DNA from: Bradyrhizobium commune
GTDB taxonomy: Bacteria; Pseudomonadota; Alphaproteobacteria; Rhizobiales; Xanthobacteraceae
Length of the DNA: 64,000 nt
Direction of reading: 5' to 3'
Assembly (NCBI RefSeq): GCF_015624505.1
Contig: NZ_CP061379.1
Coordinates: 5,642,001-5,706,000, forward strand
Numbering within the stretch: position 1 is the stretch's first letter; the number at the start of each line of letters is the position of its first letter. The position numbers and the translations under genes are program-made. This document shows positions 1 through 11,032 of this stretch, piece by piece. Under the pieces are notes generated by a model that did not search any database, was not told the DNA's origin, and saw nothing but the letters and a program-made list of their open reading frames with translations.

Positions 1-1124
1 ATGCCGCCGAGCCAGACGCCGAGGAAGCCGCCGACCTGATGGCTGACGAAGGCGAAGCCATAGAGCGTCGCCAGCCAGCGCGTGCCGAACATTAGCGCCA
101 CCAGCGCGGATGTCGGCGGCACCGTCGACAGCCAGGTCAGACCAGAGACGGCGCCGAACGCGATCGCCGAGAACGGCGTGATCGGGAACGAGATGAAGGC
201 GAGCGTTGCGAGCGCGCGGGTGAAATAGATCACCGACAGGATGTAGCGCTTCGGCAGCGAGTTCTGGAGATAGCCGACACTGAGCGATCCGATCATGTTG
301 AAAAGCCCGATCGCCGCGATCACCCAGCCGCCGACCTGCGTGGAAATGCCGCGATCGACCAGGAAAGCCGGCAGATGCACGGTGATGAAGGCGAGCTGAA
401 AGCCGCAGGTGAAGAAGCCGAGCACCAGGAGCACGTAGGAGCGATGTCCGAAGGCTTCGCTCAGCGCCTTCGTGAAGGTCTGCTCATCCGCAGGCGCAGC
501 GTTTGCGGCACTTGCCACCGGCGGCGTCGAGAGCGCCAACGACAGCGGGATGATCAGGAGCATCAGGAAGCCGAACACGGTGAGCGCCTGCTGCCAGCCA
601 AAATTGTCGATCAGCGCGACGCCGATCGGCGCGAACAGGAACTGGCCGAACGAGCCCGCTGCGGTGCCGGCGCCAAGCGCAAGGCCGCGCTTCTCGGCCG
701 GCAACAGCTTGCTGAACGCCGACAGCACCAGATTAAACGAGCAGCCGGCAAGGCCGAAGCCCACCATCACGCCCGCGCCGACGTTCAGCGACAACGGCGT
801 CGACGAATAGCGCATCAACAACAGGCCGCCGGCATAGAGCAGCGCGCCAACGCACATCACCCGGAACAAGCCGAAGCGATCGGCGACCGCGCCGGCAATC
901 GGCTGGCCCAAGCCCCACAACAGATTCTGAAAGGCAATCGCGAGCCCGAACACGTCGCGGCCCCAGGCGAATTCATGGCTCATCGGCTGCACGAAGAAGC
1001 CGAGCGCCGAGCGCGGACCGAAACCGAGCATGCCGATCGCGCAGCCGCAGAGAATGATGACGGCCGGCGTGCGCCAGTTGGAGGAACGTGAGACCGGACC
1101 GAGCTCGCCCACTTGCGTCGACAT
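1..1124 (-). CDS. MFS transporter, 3' end outside window
   Basis: The minus strand from the ATG at 1124 gives about 374 residues of uninterrupted, very hydrophobic protein that leaves the window at base 1, so only the C-terminal part is missing. The start is supported by a GAGGA motif six bases upstream. Hydrophobic helices alternate with short loops, and 'GAVADRFG' near residues 78-85 is the loop 2-3 signature of the major facilitator superfamily. A polar loop around residues 205-230 separates two six-helix halves. The style resembles oxalate/formate antiporter-like members, but the substrate cannot be read from sequence. It points away from nadABC across a shared 328-bp regulatory gap that holds two palindromes, so a link to NAD precursors is possible but only inferred. 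Confidence 0.9.
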   Translation of the reverse strand, partial: MSTQVGELGPVSRSSNWRTPAVIILCGCAIGMLGFGPRSALGFFVQPMSHEFAWGRDVFGLAIAFQNLLWGLGQPIAGAVADRFGLFRVMCVGALLYAGGLLLMRYSSTPLSLNVGAGVMVGFGLAGCSFNLVLSAFSKLLPAEKRGLALGAGTAAGSFGQFLFAPIGVALIDNFGWQQALTVFGFLMLLIIPLSLALSTPPVASAANAAPADEQTFTKALSEAFGHRSYVLLVLGFFTCGFQLAFITVHLPAFLVDRGISTQVGGWVIAAIGLFNMIGSLSVGYLQNSLPKRYILSVIYFTRALATLAFISFPITPFSAIAFGAVSGLTWLSTVPPTSALVALMFGTRWLATLYGFAFVSHQVGGFLGVWLGG

Positions 1125-1337
1125 GGTGTTCCTCATCTGTCGTTGGCGGGTCCGGAATAGGCAGCCGCGAGTCAGGCGTTTAATGCAAATGCATGAAAGT
1201 CCCAAGACCAAAATGGCTGCGCCCTGGGAAGGGCTGGGCCGGGAGCATTGCGTTTCATCGCGGCGTTGCCGGGGCGGGACTTGACGAGAATGTGTGCGGC
1301 AGGACCTAGCGGGATGCCGAACGCGGTGCTATCTTTG

Positions 1338-1358
1338 ATATACTCATATTGAGCATAT
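1338..1358. promoter_or_regulatory. Distal nad operator (imperfect palindrome)
   Basis: Nine-base arms ATATACTCA and TGAGCATAT flank the spacer TAT, with one mismatch between the arms. It is the same motif as the perfect palindrome 72 bp downstream (centre to centre). It lies 95 bases before nadA and about 214 bases before the divergent MFS gene, so it could serve either. By its place in front of nadABC in an alphaproteobacterium I infer a NAD-responsive repressor of the NadQ (Nudix-related) type; the regulator gene is not in this window. Confidence 0.75.
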
Positions 1359-1406
1359 GTGAGCTCGCGAAACCCGCCGGCCCTCTCGGCCGGATTTCTC
1401 AGGCTC

Positions 1407-1433
1407 TATATATACTCATATTGAGTATATATA
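1407..1433. promoter_or_regulatory. Proximal nad operator (perfect palindrome)
   Basis: Two perfect 12-base arms, TATATATACTCA and TGAGTATATATA, flank the spacer TAT. The site ends 19 bases before the nadA start codon and would cover the core promoter or the first transcribed bases, which fits repression. The distal copy shares the core ACTCA-TAT-TGAG. The regulator is inferred to be a NadQ-type repressor; an NrtR-type protein is the alternative. Confidence 0.85.
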
Positions 1434-1452
1434 ATTCTCACGGGAGGCTTCA

Positions 1453-2553
1453 ATGCCGATCACTGGAATCTACGGCCCCGACGACCTTGCCAGCTCGCCA
1501 CAGGGCCAAACCATCTCCGCCCGCACGCCGGCGCACAGAGGACCAGCGCTGCCGATGCCCTCGCTGGAATGGACGGCGGAGGTCGAGCGGGCCACCGCGC
1601 CGATCTACGAGCGCGTCAAGCACGTGATCCCGCCAATCGAGTGGCCGCTGATGGCGCCGACGATTCACGCGATCAACGCGCTGAAGCGCGAACGCAACGC
1701 GGTGATCCTCGCCCACAACTATCAGGCGCCGGAGATCTTCCACGGCGTCGCCGATATCGGCGGCGATTCGCTCCAGCTCGCGGTCGAGGCGACCAAGGTG
1801 AAGGCCGATGTCATCGTGCAATGCGGCGTGCACTTCATGGCGGAGACGTCAAAGCTGCTCAACCCTGACAAGACGGTGCTGATTCCGGACTCCCGCGCCG
1901 GCTGCTCGCTGGCGGCCAGCATCACGGGCGCGGATGTGCGGCTGCTCCGTGACAAATTTCCCGGCGTGCCCGTGGTCGCCTATGTCAACACGTCGGCGGA
2001 AGTGAAGGCTGAGGTCGACATCTGCTGCACCTCGTCGAACGCGGTGCAGGTGGTCGAGAGCCTGAACGCGCCCACCGTAATTTTCCTGCCCGACCGCTAT
2101 CTCGCGACCTACGTCGCTTCGAAGACCGACGTGAAGATCATCGCCTGGAAGGGCGCCTGCGAGGTGCACGAGCGTTTCACCGGCGACGAGCTGCGTGCGT
2201 ATCGCGATGCCGATCCGTCCGTGCAGATTATCGCGCATCCGGAATGCCCGCCGGACGTGCTGGCGGAAGCCGACTTTACCGGCTCGACCGCGCACATGAT
2301 CAACTGGGTGCGCAACAAGCGGCCGAAGCGGCTGGTGATGATCACGGAATGCTCGATGGCCGACAATGTCCGGGCCGAACTGCCGGACGTGGAGATGCTG
2401 CGTCCCTGCAATCTCTGCCCGCACATGAAGCGCATCACGCTCGCCAACATTCTGGAGAGCCTGCTGACGCTTGGCGAGGAAGTGACGATCGATCCCGCGC
2501 TCGCGGCACGCGCGCGGCGATCGGTCGAGCGGATGATCAATTTGAAGAACTAG
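1453..2553 (+). CDS. nadA: Quinolinate synthase A
   Basis: NadA condenses iminoaspartate with dihydroxyacetone phosphate to make quinolinate, the second step of de novo NAD synthesis, using an oxygen-sensitive [4Fe-4S] cluster. The 366-residue protein has the expected length. 'LAHNYQ' near residue 85 is a family hallmark. Cys124 (in '[10 protein letters not shown]'), Cys236 (in 'GACEVHERF') and Cys319 or Cys322 (in 'CNLCPHMKR') are the likely cluster ligands. The ATG at 1453 has GGAGG a few bases upstream. It is the first gene of nadA-nadB-nadC, and its promoter region carries two matching palindromes, so the operon is probably repressed when NAD is plentiful. The N-terminal 40 residues are variable and proline/alanine-rich. 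Confidence 0.97.
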   Translation: MPITGIYGPDDLASSPQGQTISARTPAHRGPALPMPSLEWTAEVERATAPIYERVKHVIPPIEWPLMAPTIHAINALKRERNAVILAHNYQAPEIFHGVADIGGDSLQLAVEATKVKADVIVQCGVHFMAETSKLLNPDKTVLIPDSRAGCSLAASITGADVRLLRDKFPGVPVVAYVNTSAEVKAEVDICCTSSNAVQVVESLNAPTVIFLPDRYLATYVASKTDVKIIAWKGACEVHERFTGDELRAYRDADPSVQIIAHPECPPDVLAEADFTGSTAHMINWVRNKRPKRLVMITECSMADNVRAELPDVEMLRPCNLCPHMKRITLANILESLLTLGEEVTIDPALAARARRSVERMINLKN

Positions 2554-2579
2554 CAACCCAAGTCGCAACACACACAACC

Positions 2580-2700
2580 GTCGTCCCGGCGAAGGCCGGG
2601 ACCCATAACCACCGAACGCTGTTTTGCGAAGAACGCGTTGAACATCTTCGCACAACAAGTTCCGCCGCGGCGTATGGGTCCTGGCTTTCGCCAGGACGAC
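2580..2700. repeat. Palindromic repeat between nadA and nadB
   Basis: A 28-base left arm (2580-2607, starting GTCGTCCCGGCGAAGGCCGG) pairs with a right arm (2673-2700, ending TTTCGCCAGGACGAC) across about 65 bases. Each arm also folds on itself. This is the 'CGTCCCGGCGAAGGCCGGGACCCA' type of repeat common between genes in Bradyrhizobium. It sits inside the nad operon, so it is probably transcribed and may form a long hairpin in the mRNA between nadA and nadB. Confidence 0.85.
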
Positions 2701-2715
2701 GACGAGGAGACAGCC

Positions 2716-4320
2716 ATGACAGACATCCACAACCTCACCCGCACCACCGACGACGTCATCATCGTCGGCGGAGGGCTCGCCGGTTTGTTCTGCGCGCTGA
2801 AGCTCGCGCCGCGGCCGGTGACGCTGATCTCGGCGGCGCCGCTTGGACAGGGCGCATCCTCCGCATGGGCGCAAGGCGGTATCGCCGCGGCCGTGGCCGA
2901 GGGCGACACGCCGGAGGCGCACGCGGCGGATACCATCGCTGTCGGCGGCGGCATCGTCGATGAGGCCATCGCACTCGGGATCGCGCGCGAGGCCGCGCCG
3001 CGGATTCACGATTTGCTCGCCTACGGCGTGCCGTTCGACCGCGACCTCGAGGGCCGGCTCGCCGTCGGCCGCGAGGCCGCCCATTCGGCGCGGCGCATCG
3101 TGCATGTGCGCGGCGACGGCGCCGGTGCTGCGATCATCGCGGCGCTCTCCGAGGCCGTGCGCCGCACGCCGTCGATCCGCCTGATCGAGGGCTTTGTGGC
3201 CGAAGCGCTGCTCACCGAGGATGGCGCCGTCACCGGCCTCCAATTGCGCGAGGCCGGCAACTTTGCCGCAAGGCCCGTGATGATCGCCTCGCGCGCCGTG
3301 GTGCTGGCGACCGGTGGCATCGGTCATCTCTATGCCGTCACCACCAATCCGGTCGAGGCCAGCGGATCGGGCCTCGCAATCGCGGCGCGCTCCGGCGCCG
3401 TGATTGCCGACCCAGAGTTCGTGCAATTCCACCCGACCGCCATCATGGTCGGCCGCGACCCGGCGCCGCTCGCGACCGAAGCGCTGCGCGGCGAAGGCGC
3501 GACGCTGGTCAACGGCGATGGCGATCGTTTCATGACTGCACGCCATCCACTGGCCGAGCTCGCACCGCGCGATATCGTCGCCCGTGGCGTGTTCGCCGAG
3601 ATCGCAGCCGGGCGCGGCGCCTTCCTCGATGCGCGGCAAGCACTCGGCGTACGTTTCGCCGACAAATTCCCGACGGTGCATGCAAGCTGCATCGCCGCAG
3701 GGATCGATCCTGCGACGCAAGCGATCCCGATCGCGCCGGCTGTGCATTACCACATGGGTGGCATCGCGGTGGACGCGCGAGGGCGCAGCTCGATCGACGG
3801 ACTCTGGGCCGGCGGCGAAGTGTCGTCTACCGGCGCACATGGCGCGAACCGGCTGGCGTCGAACTCGCTGCTCGAAGCCGTGGTCTACGCCGCACGCATC
3901 GCCGACGACATTGCCGGCCACGCGATCCCCTCGCCTGCCCCGCTCCCCGACATGCTGGTGACGCCGCGCGGTGGCGCGCCGGATGCAGCTGGCGTGAAGC
4001 GGCTGCGAGCGTTGATGAGCGCAAATGTCGGCGTGATCCGCGATGGTGACGGGCTGGCTGAGGCCGTGCGCAGCTTTGCCGAGCTCGAACGCGACACCGC
4101 CAACACGGCATTTCGCAACATGGCAACGACCGCCCTGCTCGTAGCCACCGCCGCCTGGAGTCGCCACGAGAGCCGCGGCGCGCATTTCCGCGCCGACCAT
4201 CCAGCAGAGATTCCCGCCCTCGCACAGCGAACGATCACCACGCTCTCAGCCGCGCGCGACGTGGCGGAGAGCCTTGCCGAACACCCGATGCCGCGCATCG
4301 CGCAATCCATGATCGCCTGA
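2716..4320 (+). CDS. nadB: L-aspartate oxidase
   Basis: NadB oxidises L-aspartate to iminoaspartate with FAD, the first step of de novo NAD synthesis, feeding NadA directly. The 534-residue protein opens with the dinucleotide-binding loop 'IVGGGLAGL' (about residues 15-23), followed by the family motif '[12 protein letters not shown]'. 'HPTA' and '[15 protein letters not shown]' lie in the middle, and the FAD-binding '[15 protein letters not shown]' lies near residue 390. This matches the succinate dehydrogenase/fumarate reductase flavoprotein family. I chose the ATG at 2716 because GAGGAGA lies just upstream and because longer readings would translate the intergenic repeat. It is the second gene of the operon, 11 bases before nadC. 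Confidence 0.96.
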   Translation: MTDIHNLTRTTDDVIIVGGGLAGLFCALKLAPRPVTLISAAPLGQGASSAWAQGGIAAAVAEGDTPEAHAADTIAVGGGIVDEAIALGIAREAAPRIHDLLAYGVPFDRDLEGRLAVGREAAHSARRIVHVRGDGAGAAIIAALSEAVRRTPSIRLIEGFVAEALLTEDGAVTGLQLREAGNFAARPVMIASRAVVLATGGIGHLYAVTTNPVEASGSGLAIAARSGAVIADPEFVQFHPTAIMVGRDPAPLATEALRGEGATLVNGDGDRFMTARHPLAELAPRDIVARGVFAEIAAGRGAFLDARQALGVRFADKFPTVHASCIAAGIDPATQAIPIAPAVHYHMGGIAVDARGRSSIDGLWAGGEVSSTGAHGANRLASNSLLEAVVYAARIADDIAGHAIPSPAPLPDMLVTPRGGAPDAAGVKRLRALMSANVGVIRDGDGLAEAVRSFAELERDTANTAFRNMATTALLVATAAWSRHESRGAHFRADHPAEIPALAQRTITTLSAARDVAESLAEHPMPRIAQSMIA

Positions 4321-4331
4321 CGGAGTTTCCC

Positions 4332-5210
4332 ATGATCACCCCGACCTCACTGCTCTATCCCGACGCCTTCCTCTCTCCGCTTGCAATTGACGAGGCGGTG
4401 CACCGCGCCCTCGACGAGGATCTCGGCCGCGCCGGCGACGTCACCTCGCTCGCGACGATTCCCGAAGCGACGACGGCGCAGGCCATCCTCGTGGCGCGGC
4501 AGTCTGGCGTGATCGCAGGACTTCCGCTGGCGCTGGCAACATTGCAAAAGCTCTCGCCCGACATCGAGGTGCGCGCTCATGTCCGCGACGCTGCGCGCGT
4601 CGCCCGCGGGCAACAGGTGCTGACGATCTCCGGTCCCGCCCGCGCCATCCTCACGGCAGAGCGGACCGCGCTGAATTTCGTCGGCCGGCTGTCGGGCGTC
4701 GCCACGTTGACGGCTGATCATGTCGCTCGCACCGAGGGCACCAGAATGCGCATCTGCTGCACGCGAAAGACCACGCCCGGTTTGCGCGCGCTGGAAAAAT
4801 ACGCAGTGCGGTGCGGCGGCGGCTTCAACCACCGCTTCGGCCTCGACGATGCGATCCTGATCAAGGACAATCACATCGCGGTCGCCGGCGGCATCCGCCC
4901 CGTGCTGGAGCGCGCCCGCGCCCATGCCGGCCATCTCGTCAAGCTCGAGATCGAGGTCGATACGCTGGCGCAGCTGCGCGAGGTGCTCGACACCGGCCTT
5001 GCCGATGCCGTGCTGCTCGACAACATGGATCTCGCCACGCTACGCGAGGCGGTGCGGATGGCGGAAGGCCGCGTGGCGCTGGAGGCATCCGGCGGCGTCA
5101 CGCTGGACTCGATTCCCGCGATCGCGGCCACCGGCGTTGACTACGCCTCGTCAGGCGCGCTAACGCATTCGGCGCCAAATTTCGACTGCGCGCTGGATAT
5201 CGAGATGTGA
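4332..5210 (+). CDS. nadC: Nicotinate-nucleotide pyrophosphorylase (carboxylating)
   Basis: NadC (quinolinate phosphoribosyltransferase) converts quinolinate and PRPP into nicotinate mononucleotide, CO2 and pyrophosphate, completing the de novo branch encoded by this operon. At 292 residues it has the usual size. Seen motifs are '[10 protein letters not shown]' near residue 35, 'AERTALNF' near 100, '[17 protein letters not shown]' near 145 and the barrel strands 'IEVDTL', 'VLLDNM' and 'LEASGGV', which carry substrate- and phosphate-binding residues. The start lies 11 bases after nadB, so the gene is co-transcribed and probably translationally coupled. The next gene is convergent, separated by a palindromic repeat. 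Confidence 0.97.
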   Translation: MITPTSLLYPDAFLSPLAIDEAVHRALDEDLGRAGDVTSLATIPEATTAQAILVARQSGVIAGLPLALATLQKLSPDIEVRAHVRDAARVARGQQVLTISGPARAILTAERTALNFVGRLSGVATLTADHVARTEGTRMRICCTRKTTPGLRALEKYAVRCGGGFNHRFGLDDAILIKDNHIAVAGGIRPVLERARAHAGHLVKLEIEVDTLAQLREVLDTGLADAVLLDNMDLATLREAVRMAEGRVALEASGGVTLDSIPAIAATGVDYASSGALTHSAPNFDCALDIEM

Positions 5211-5227
5211 AGCGTGCGCTCCTCTCC

Positions 5228-5312
5228 GTCATGGCCGAGCTTGTCCCGGCCATCCACGTCTTGGCACGCAGCACAGAGAACGTGGATGCCCGAGACAAGC
5301 CCGGGCATGACG
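5228..5312. repeat. Palindromic repeat, 'GTCATGGCC..CCACGT' family
   Basis: Imperfect arms of about 31 bases, GTCATGGCCGAGCTTGTCCC at the left and ending GACAAGCCCGGGCATGAC at the right, face each other across a short centre. It lies between the convergent ends of nadC and the cell wall hydrolase gene. A degenerate single arm of the same family is seen near 51810. Confidence 0.8.
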
Positions 5313-5329
5313 GCCTTTCGTGAAGACGA

Positions 5330-6844
5330 CTACCTTCGCTCGCTCACGCCCATCTCGGCGGAGCTCTTGGCTTCCTGCGCGAGCTCGGCCGAGAGCGCGG
5401 CGGTCTGCGCCGGCGTGCCCCAGCTCGGCTCCTCTCCGCCGTCGCCCCAGGCGCGCGGACGGTAGAAGGTGTGGACGCCGAACTTGTACATCTTCTTCAT
5501 CTCGGCGACCCAGGACGGACGCACCCAATAGGCATGATAGTGCGTCGACTTGCCGACCTCGGGCAGCCAGATCTGGCCGTCGAGCATCGCCTTCGAGATC
5601 TTTTTCGCGCGCTCCCACATTTCGGGCTCGCGGATCACATCGGGATTGTTGTCGCAGGCGAAGGTGAACTGGCAGGCGAGATGACGATACTTGTTTTGAT
5701 AGACCACGCCGCAGACCGTATCCGGATATTTGCCGGAGAACACGCGGTTCATCACCACCTGCGCGACCGCGATCTGGCCGCGCACGGCCTCGCCGCGGGA
5801 TTCGAAATAGACCGCTTCGGCGAGGCACTTTTCCGATTTCGCACGTGACTTGTCGTCGAGCGCGAGGCGCTCGGCGGGCGATTTGGCGCGCTGGTTATCG
5901 GCGTTGACCTCGCCCTTCGGCGCGACGCTCTCGCCGCTGTCGGTGGCGCCTGCGGCGTCCTCGGCCGGCGGCGTCAGCGAGGCCAGCTTCATGTCGGGAT
6001 CGGACATCACGATCAGCGGCTCGGCGCCGGGCTGCCAGCTCTCGATGCTTTCGAGATTGCCGCCGAGCGAGGAGCTGCCGAAGAACAAATTCGAGGTCTT
6101 CACGCTGAAGGGATCGCGCGGCGGCGTGACGATCGTCGCCTGCTTCAGCGCGTTGAGCGGCTGGGCCGCAAAGGACAGCGCATCATCGCCGGCCTTCGGC
6201 GGGTTGGCATATTGCGGCAGCGGCGGCGCGCGCATCGCTTCCTGCAGCTCGGGGTCGAGCGCGGCCGCGGACTCCGGCGACATCGCTTGTGGCGACGCCG
6301 CGCGCAGCTCGACCGTCTTGGCGCCGAACACGGAGCTGTTCGAGGTCGCGGGATCCTGCTGCGCGGGAGCTGCGGGCGGCGCGGCAATCTCAGGCGTGGG
6401 CGTGATTGTCGTGAGACGATCGCCCTTCAGCGAGCGGTCGACCTTGGGGAAATCGGAGGCTTGGTAACGCGGGGGGGCCTGGAGCGCCGGATTGCCACGG
6501 GGAATACTGCCGGTGACGTCACGGCCATCGAGGCTCGCGAGGCGAACCATCGCGCTCTGCGGCACCGACGTTCCGATCGGGCGCGTAAAGCTGTAAGTGG
6601 CGAGCTGAATCGACGAAGCCGCAGAAAACACCTGCTTCTGCCAGCGCTCGGCGACGCCGGGTTGGCGCGCCAAGAGCGAGCCAATGTCCTGATACCCGAT
6701 CTCTCTCGGCATCAATGCGAAGATGCAGAGACCGAGTCCGAAGGACGCGAACCGCGCGCCCCTCGGATGGTTACGCAACACAAACATCGATACGCTCACG
6801 CTACGCTTACGCCAGAAAAATCGAACCGCAGTACTTCCGTGCAA
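5330..6844 (-). CDS. SleB-type cell wall hydrolase
   Basis: The C-terminal ~130 residues ('CLAEAVYFESRGE', 'AVAQVVMNRVFSGKYP', 'CQFTFACDN', 'STHYHAYWVRPSW') match the Hydrolase_2/SleB family, lytic enzymes acting on peptidoglycan; the Glu in 'YFESRGE' is the presumed catalytic acid. The first 350 residues are a proline/alanine/serine-rich, low-complexity region after one hydrophobic segment near residues 30-46, so the protein is probably anchored in the inner membrane with its enzyme domain in the periplasm. I place the start at a TTG (6844), giving 504 residues, because AAGGA sits five bases upstream; an ATG at 6787 would give 485 residues but has no clear ribosome site. Confidence 0.88.
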   Translation of the reverse strand: MHGSTAVRFFWRKRSVSVSMFVLRNHPRGARFASFGLGLCIFALMPREIGYQDIGSLLARQPGVAERWQKQVFSAASSIQLATYSFTRPIGTSVPQSAMVRLASLDGRDVTGSIPRGNPALQAPPRYQASDFPKVDRSLKGDRLTTITPTPEIAAPPAAPAQQDPATSNSSVFGAKTVELRAASPQAMSPESAAALDPELQEAMRAPPLPQYANPPKAGDDALSFAAQPLNALKQATIVTPPRDPFSVKTSNLFFGSSSLGGNLESIESWQPGAEPLIVMSDPDMKLASLTPPAEDAAGATDSGESVAPKGEVNADNQRAKSPAERLALDDKSRAKSEKCLAEAVYFESRGEAVRGQIAVAQVVMNRVFSGKYPDTVCGVVYQNKYRHLACQFTFACDNNPDVIREPEMWERAKKISKAMLDGQIWLPEVGKSTHYHAYWVRPSWVAEMKKMYKFGVHTFYRPRAWGDGGEEPSWGTPAQTAALSAELAQEAKSSAEMGVSERR

Positions 6845-6849
6845 TTCGA

Positions 6850-6854
6850 TCCTT
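6850..6854 (-). promoter_or_regulatory. Ribosome binding site selecting a TTG start
   Basis: AAGGA on the minus strand, five bases before the TTG at 6844. It is the only good Shine-Dalgarno match near the start of the SleB-type hydrolase and favours the TTG over the downstream ATG at 6787. Confidence 0.6.
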
Positions 6855-7059
6855 TTCGTGAGTATCTAATTTAGGTTGCCGGGGCGTTAATCGACGTTGC
6901 GCGTGCAACACACTCAAGCGAACACAGGTGTTTTCAGGGGGGATTTCGTGCGTTGGTAAATGCGTCCTCATTTGAGGCGGTAAACATCCCCTCAACGCGA
7001 ATGGTGAAGGAACTCTTGCGCGTGCGTATCATTACGGGACGCGTTGTGAGTTCCATCCT

Positions 7060-7098
7060 CCGTCATTGCTTCGTCGCAAGAGCTCCTCGCAATGACGG
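7060..7098. repeat. Short palindromic repeat, 'CCGTCATTGC' family
   Basis: Perfect 10-base arms CCGTCATTGC and GCAATGACGG are separated by 19 bases. It is a shortened relative of the copy at 17876-17955. It lies within the 331-bp gap between the hydrolase start and the ppdK end; apart from this repeat and the terminator beside it I see nothing else in that gap. Confidence 0.75.
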
Positions 7099-7122
7099 TG
7101 TGGATGGCGTGTCGCGCAAAAT

Positions 7123-7153
7123 AAAAGAGGCGGGGTTTGGCCCCGCCTCTTTT
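7123..7153. terminator. Rho-independent terminator of ppdK
   Basis: A perfect 13-base stem, AAAAGAGGCGGGG pairing with CCCCGCCTCTTTT, has a five-base loop. The A- and T-runs at its two ends let it work in either direction. It lies 22 bases after the ppdK stop codon on the minus strand. Confidence 0.93.
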
Positions 7154-7175
7154 AACTCAATCTCACGCTTCGGCC

Positions 7176-10085
<2,910 letters not shown>

Positions 10086-10181
10086 AGCTTGCACACAACC
10101 TGCGAGAGGAATGGGAAATCGCGCGCCTTACACCACTTTGGACAGGCCCGCGCAAGTCGAACAGTTCCGGAAAATGAAGGC

Positions 10182-10337
10182 CTAGAGATGGAGCCACTTC
10201 AACAATCCGAGCCCGATCGCACCATTGATGATCAGGAAGATCGCAACGATGAAGTTGAGCAGGCGCGGCATGATCAGGATGAGCACCCCCGCCAGCAATG
10301 ACAGGATCGGCGAGATGTGGGCGACGGTCAGATGCAT
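10182..10337 (-). CDS. DUF3096 small membrane protein
   Basis: This 51-residue protein begins 'MHLTVAHISPILSLLAGVLI' and is almost entirely two hydrophobic helices separated by a 'MPRLLNFIVAI' turn. It ends in 'GLLKWLHL'. That pattern is the DUF3096 family, short inner-membrane proteins of unknown function common in Rhizobiales. AGGAAG lies about eight bases before the ATG. It sits alone between ppdK (same strand, downstream) and a divergent DUF1236 gene. The function is unknown. Confidence 0.88.
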   Translation of the reverse strand: MHLTVAHISPILSLLAGVLILIMPRLLNFIVAIFLIINGAIGLGLLKWLHL

Positions 10338-10450
10338 GAAAAGTCTTCCTGTGACGTGAGGCGAATCGCGGCCGGATCATAGCGGACCGGGTTCCGCGGG
10401 TAGAGACGCACTGGGGGCGATGCGAGTTCCCGCCTTCGCGAAAACTGCCC

Positions 10451-10481
10451 GAAAATGCCGCGTGTGCGGCAGGGCATTTTC
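10451..10481. other. Hairpin upstream of the DUF1236 gene
   Basis: Perfect nine-base arms GAAAATGCC and GGCATTTTC flank a 13-base GC-rich loop, about 80 bases before the start codon at 10559. There is only a short T-run, so it is a weak terminator candidate; it may instead be a leader structure or a protein-binding palindrome. Confidence 0.4.
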
Positions 10482-10558
10482 CGGAACATCGCGCGCGCCG
10501 CAGCATTGGCAACCGGTCGTGCCACCGGCCGGCAGAAATCACTTCGAAGGAGTTGCCC

Positions 10559-10912
10559 ATGCGGAACAGGATTCTCGCTATCGCTGCGCTTGGCGTCGCG
10601 ATCGGCGCGCCCCTCGCGGCGCAGGCGCAAACCGGCATCACGGTCGGACGAGCGCCCGTCGTCGTCGACAGTGGCCCGACCATTGCGGTGGAACAGCGGC
10701 CGGCCTTCCGCGACTATGTGGTCGAACAACGCGTGCCGGCCTTCAGCATTCCGGATCGCGTGGTGGTCGGGTCAACCTTACCCGAGACCGGCATCACCTA
10801 TTATGACGTGCCGCAACGTTTCGGCGCGACGACCTATCGCTACACCGTCGTGAACGGCGAGACCGTGCTGGTCGAGCCGCGATCGCGCCGCATCGTCGAG
10901 GTGATGGACTAG
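10559..10912 (+). CDS. DUF1236 domain exported protein
   Basis: A 117-residue protein with a clear signal peptide, 'MRNRILAIAALGVAIGAPLA' followed by 'AQAQT', so it is probably periplasmic. The rest matches DUF1236: a 'VPAFSIPDRVVVGSTLPE' segment, then 'YYDVPQRFGATTYRYTVVNG' and 'LVEPRSRRIVEVMD', the hallmark C-terminus of that family. The function of DUF1236 proteins is not established; they are abundant in Bradyrhizobium and related genera. AAGGAG lies seven bases before the ATG. The gene stands alone and ends in a strong terminator. Confidence 0.88.
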   Translation: MRNRILAIAALGVAIGAPLAAQAQTGITVGRAPVVVDSGPTIAVEQRPAFRDYVVEQRVPAFSIPDRVVVGSTLPETGITYYDVPQRFGATTYRYTVVNGETVLVEPRSRRIVEVMD

Positions 10913-10978
10913 GGAGATTCGACTCGATGTCCGTCGCGTCACATCAGGCTGGCGCGGATAGCTTGTCGCGGACATCAG

Positions 10979-11012
10979 GCCCCGCCCGGTCTTCCCCCCG
11001 CCCGGGCGGGGC
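10979..11012 (+). terminator. Rho-independent terminator after DUF1236 gene
   Basis: A perfect 11-base stem, GCCCCGCCCGG pairing with CCGGGCGGGGC, has a 12-base loop and is followed by TTTTTT at 11014-11019. The T-run serves the plus strand (DUF1236 gene); the hairpin also separates it from the converging glyS. Confidence 0.92.
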
Positions 11013-11032
11013 ATTTTTTGCTTACGACGTGA

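Noticed and set aside
2638..2715. N-terminal extension of NadB from 2638
   Set aside because: It would translate the palindromic repeat; the ATG at 2716 has GAGGAGA and gives the standard N-terminus.
1849..4200. 783-codon open frame antisense to nadA and nadB
   Set aside because: High GC codon bias creates such frames; the product has no recognisable domain and nadA/nadB on the other strand are clear.
10420..10806. Plus-strand frame with 'CRVCGRAFSG' that might be a small zinc-finger protein
   Set aside because: It overlaps the signal peptide of the DUF1236 gene in another frame, covers the hairpin, and has no ribosome site.
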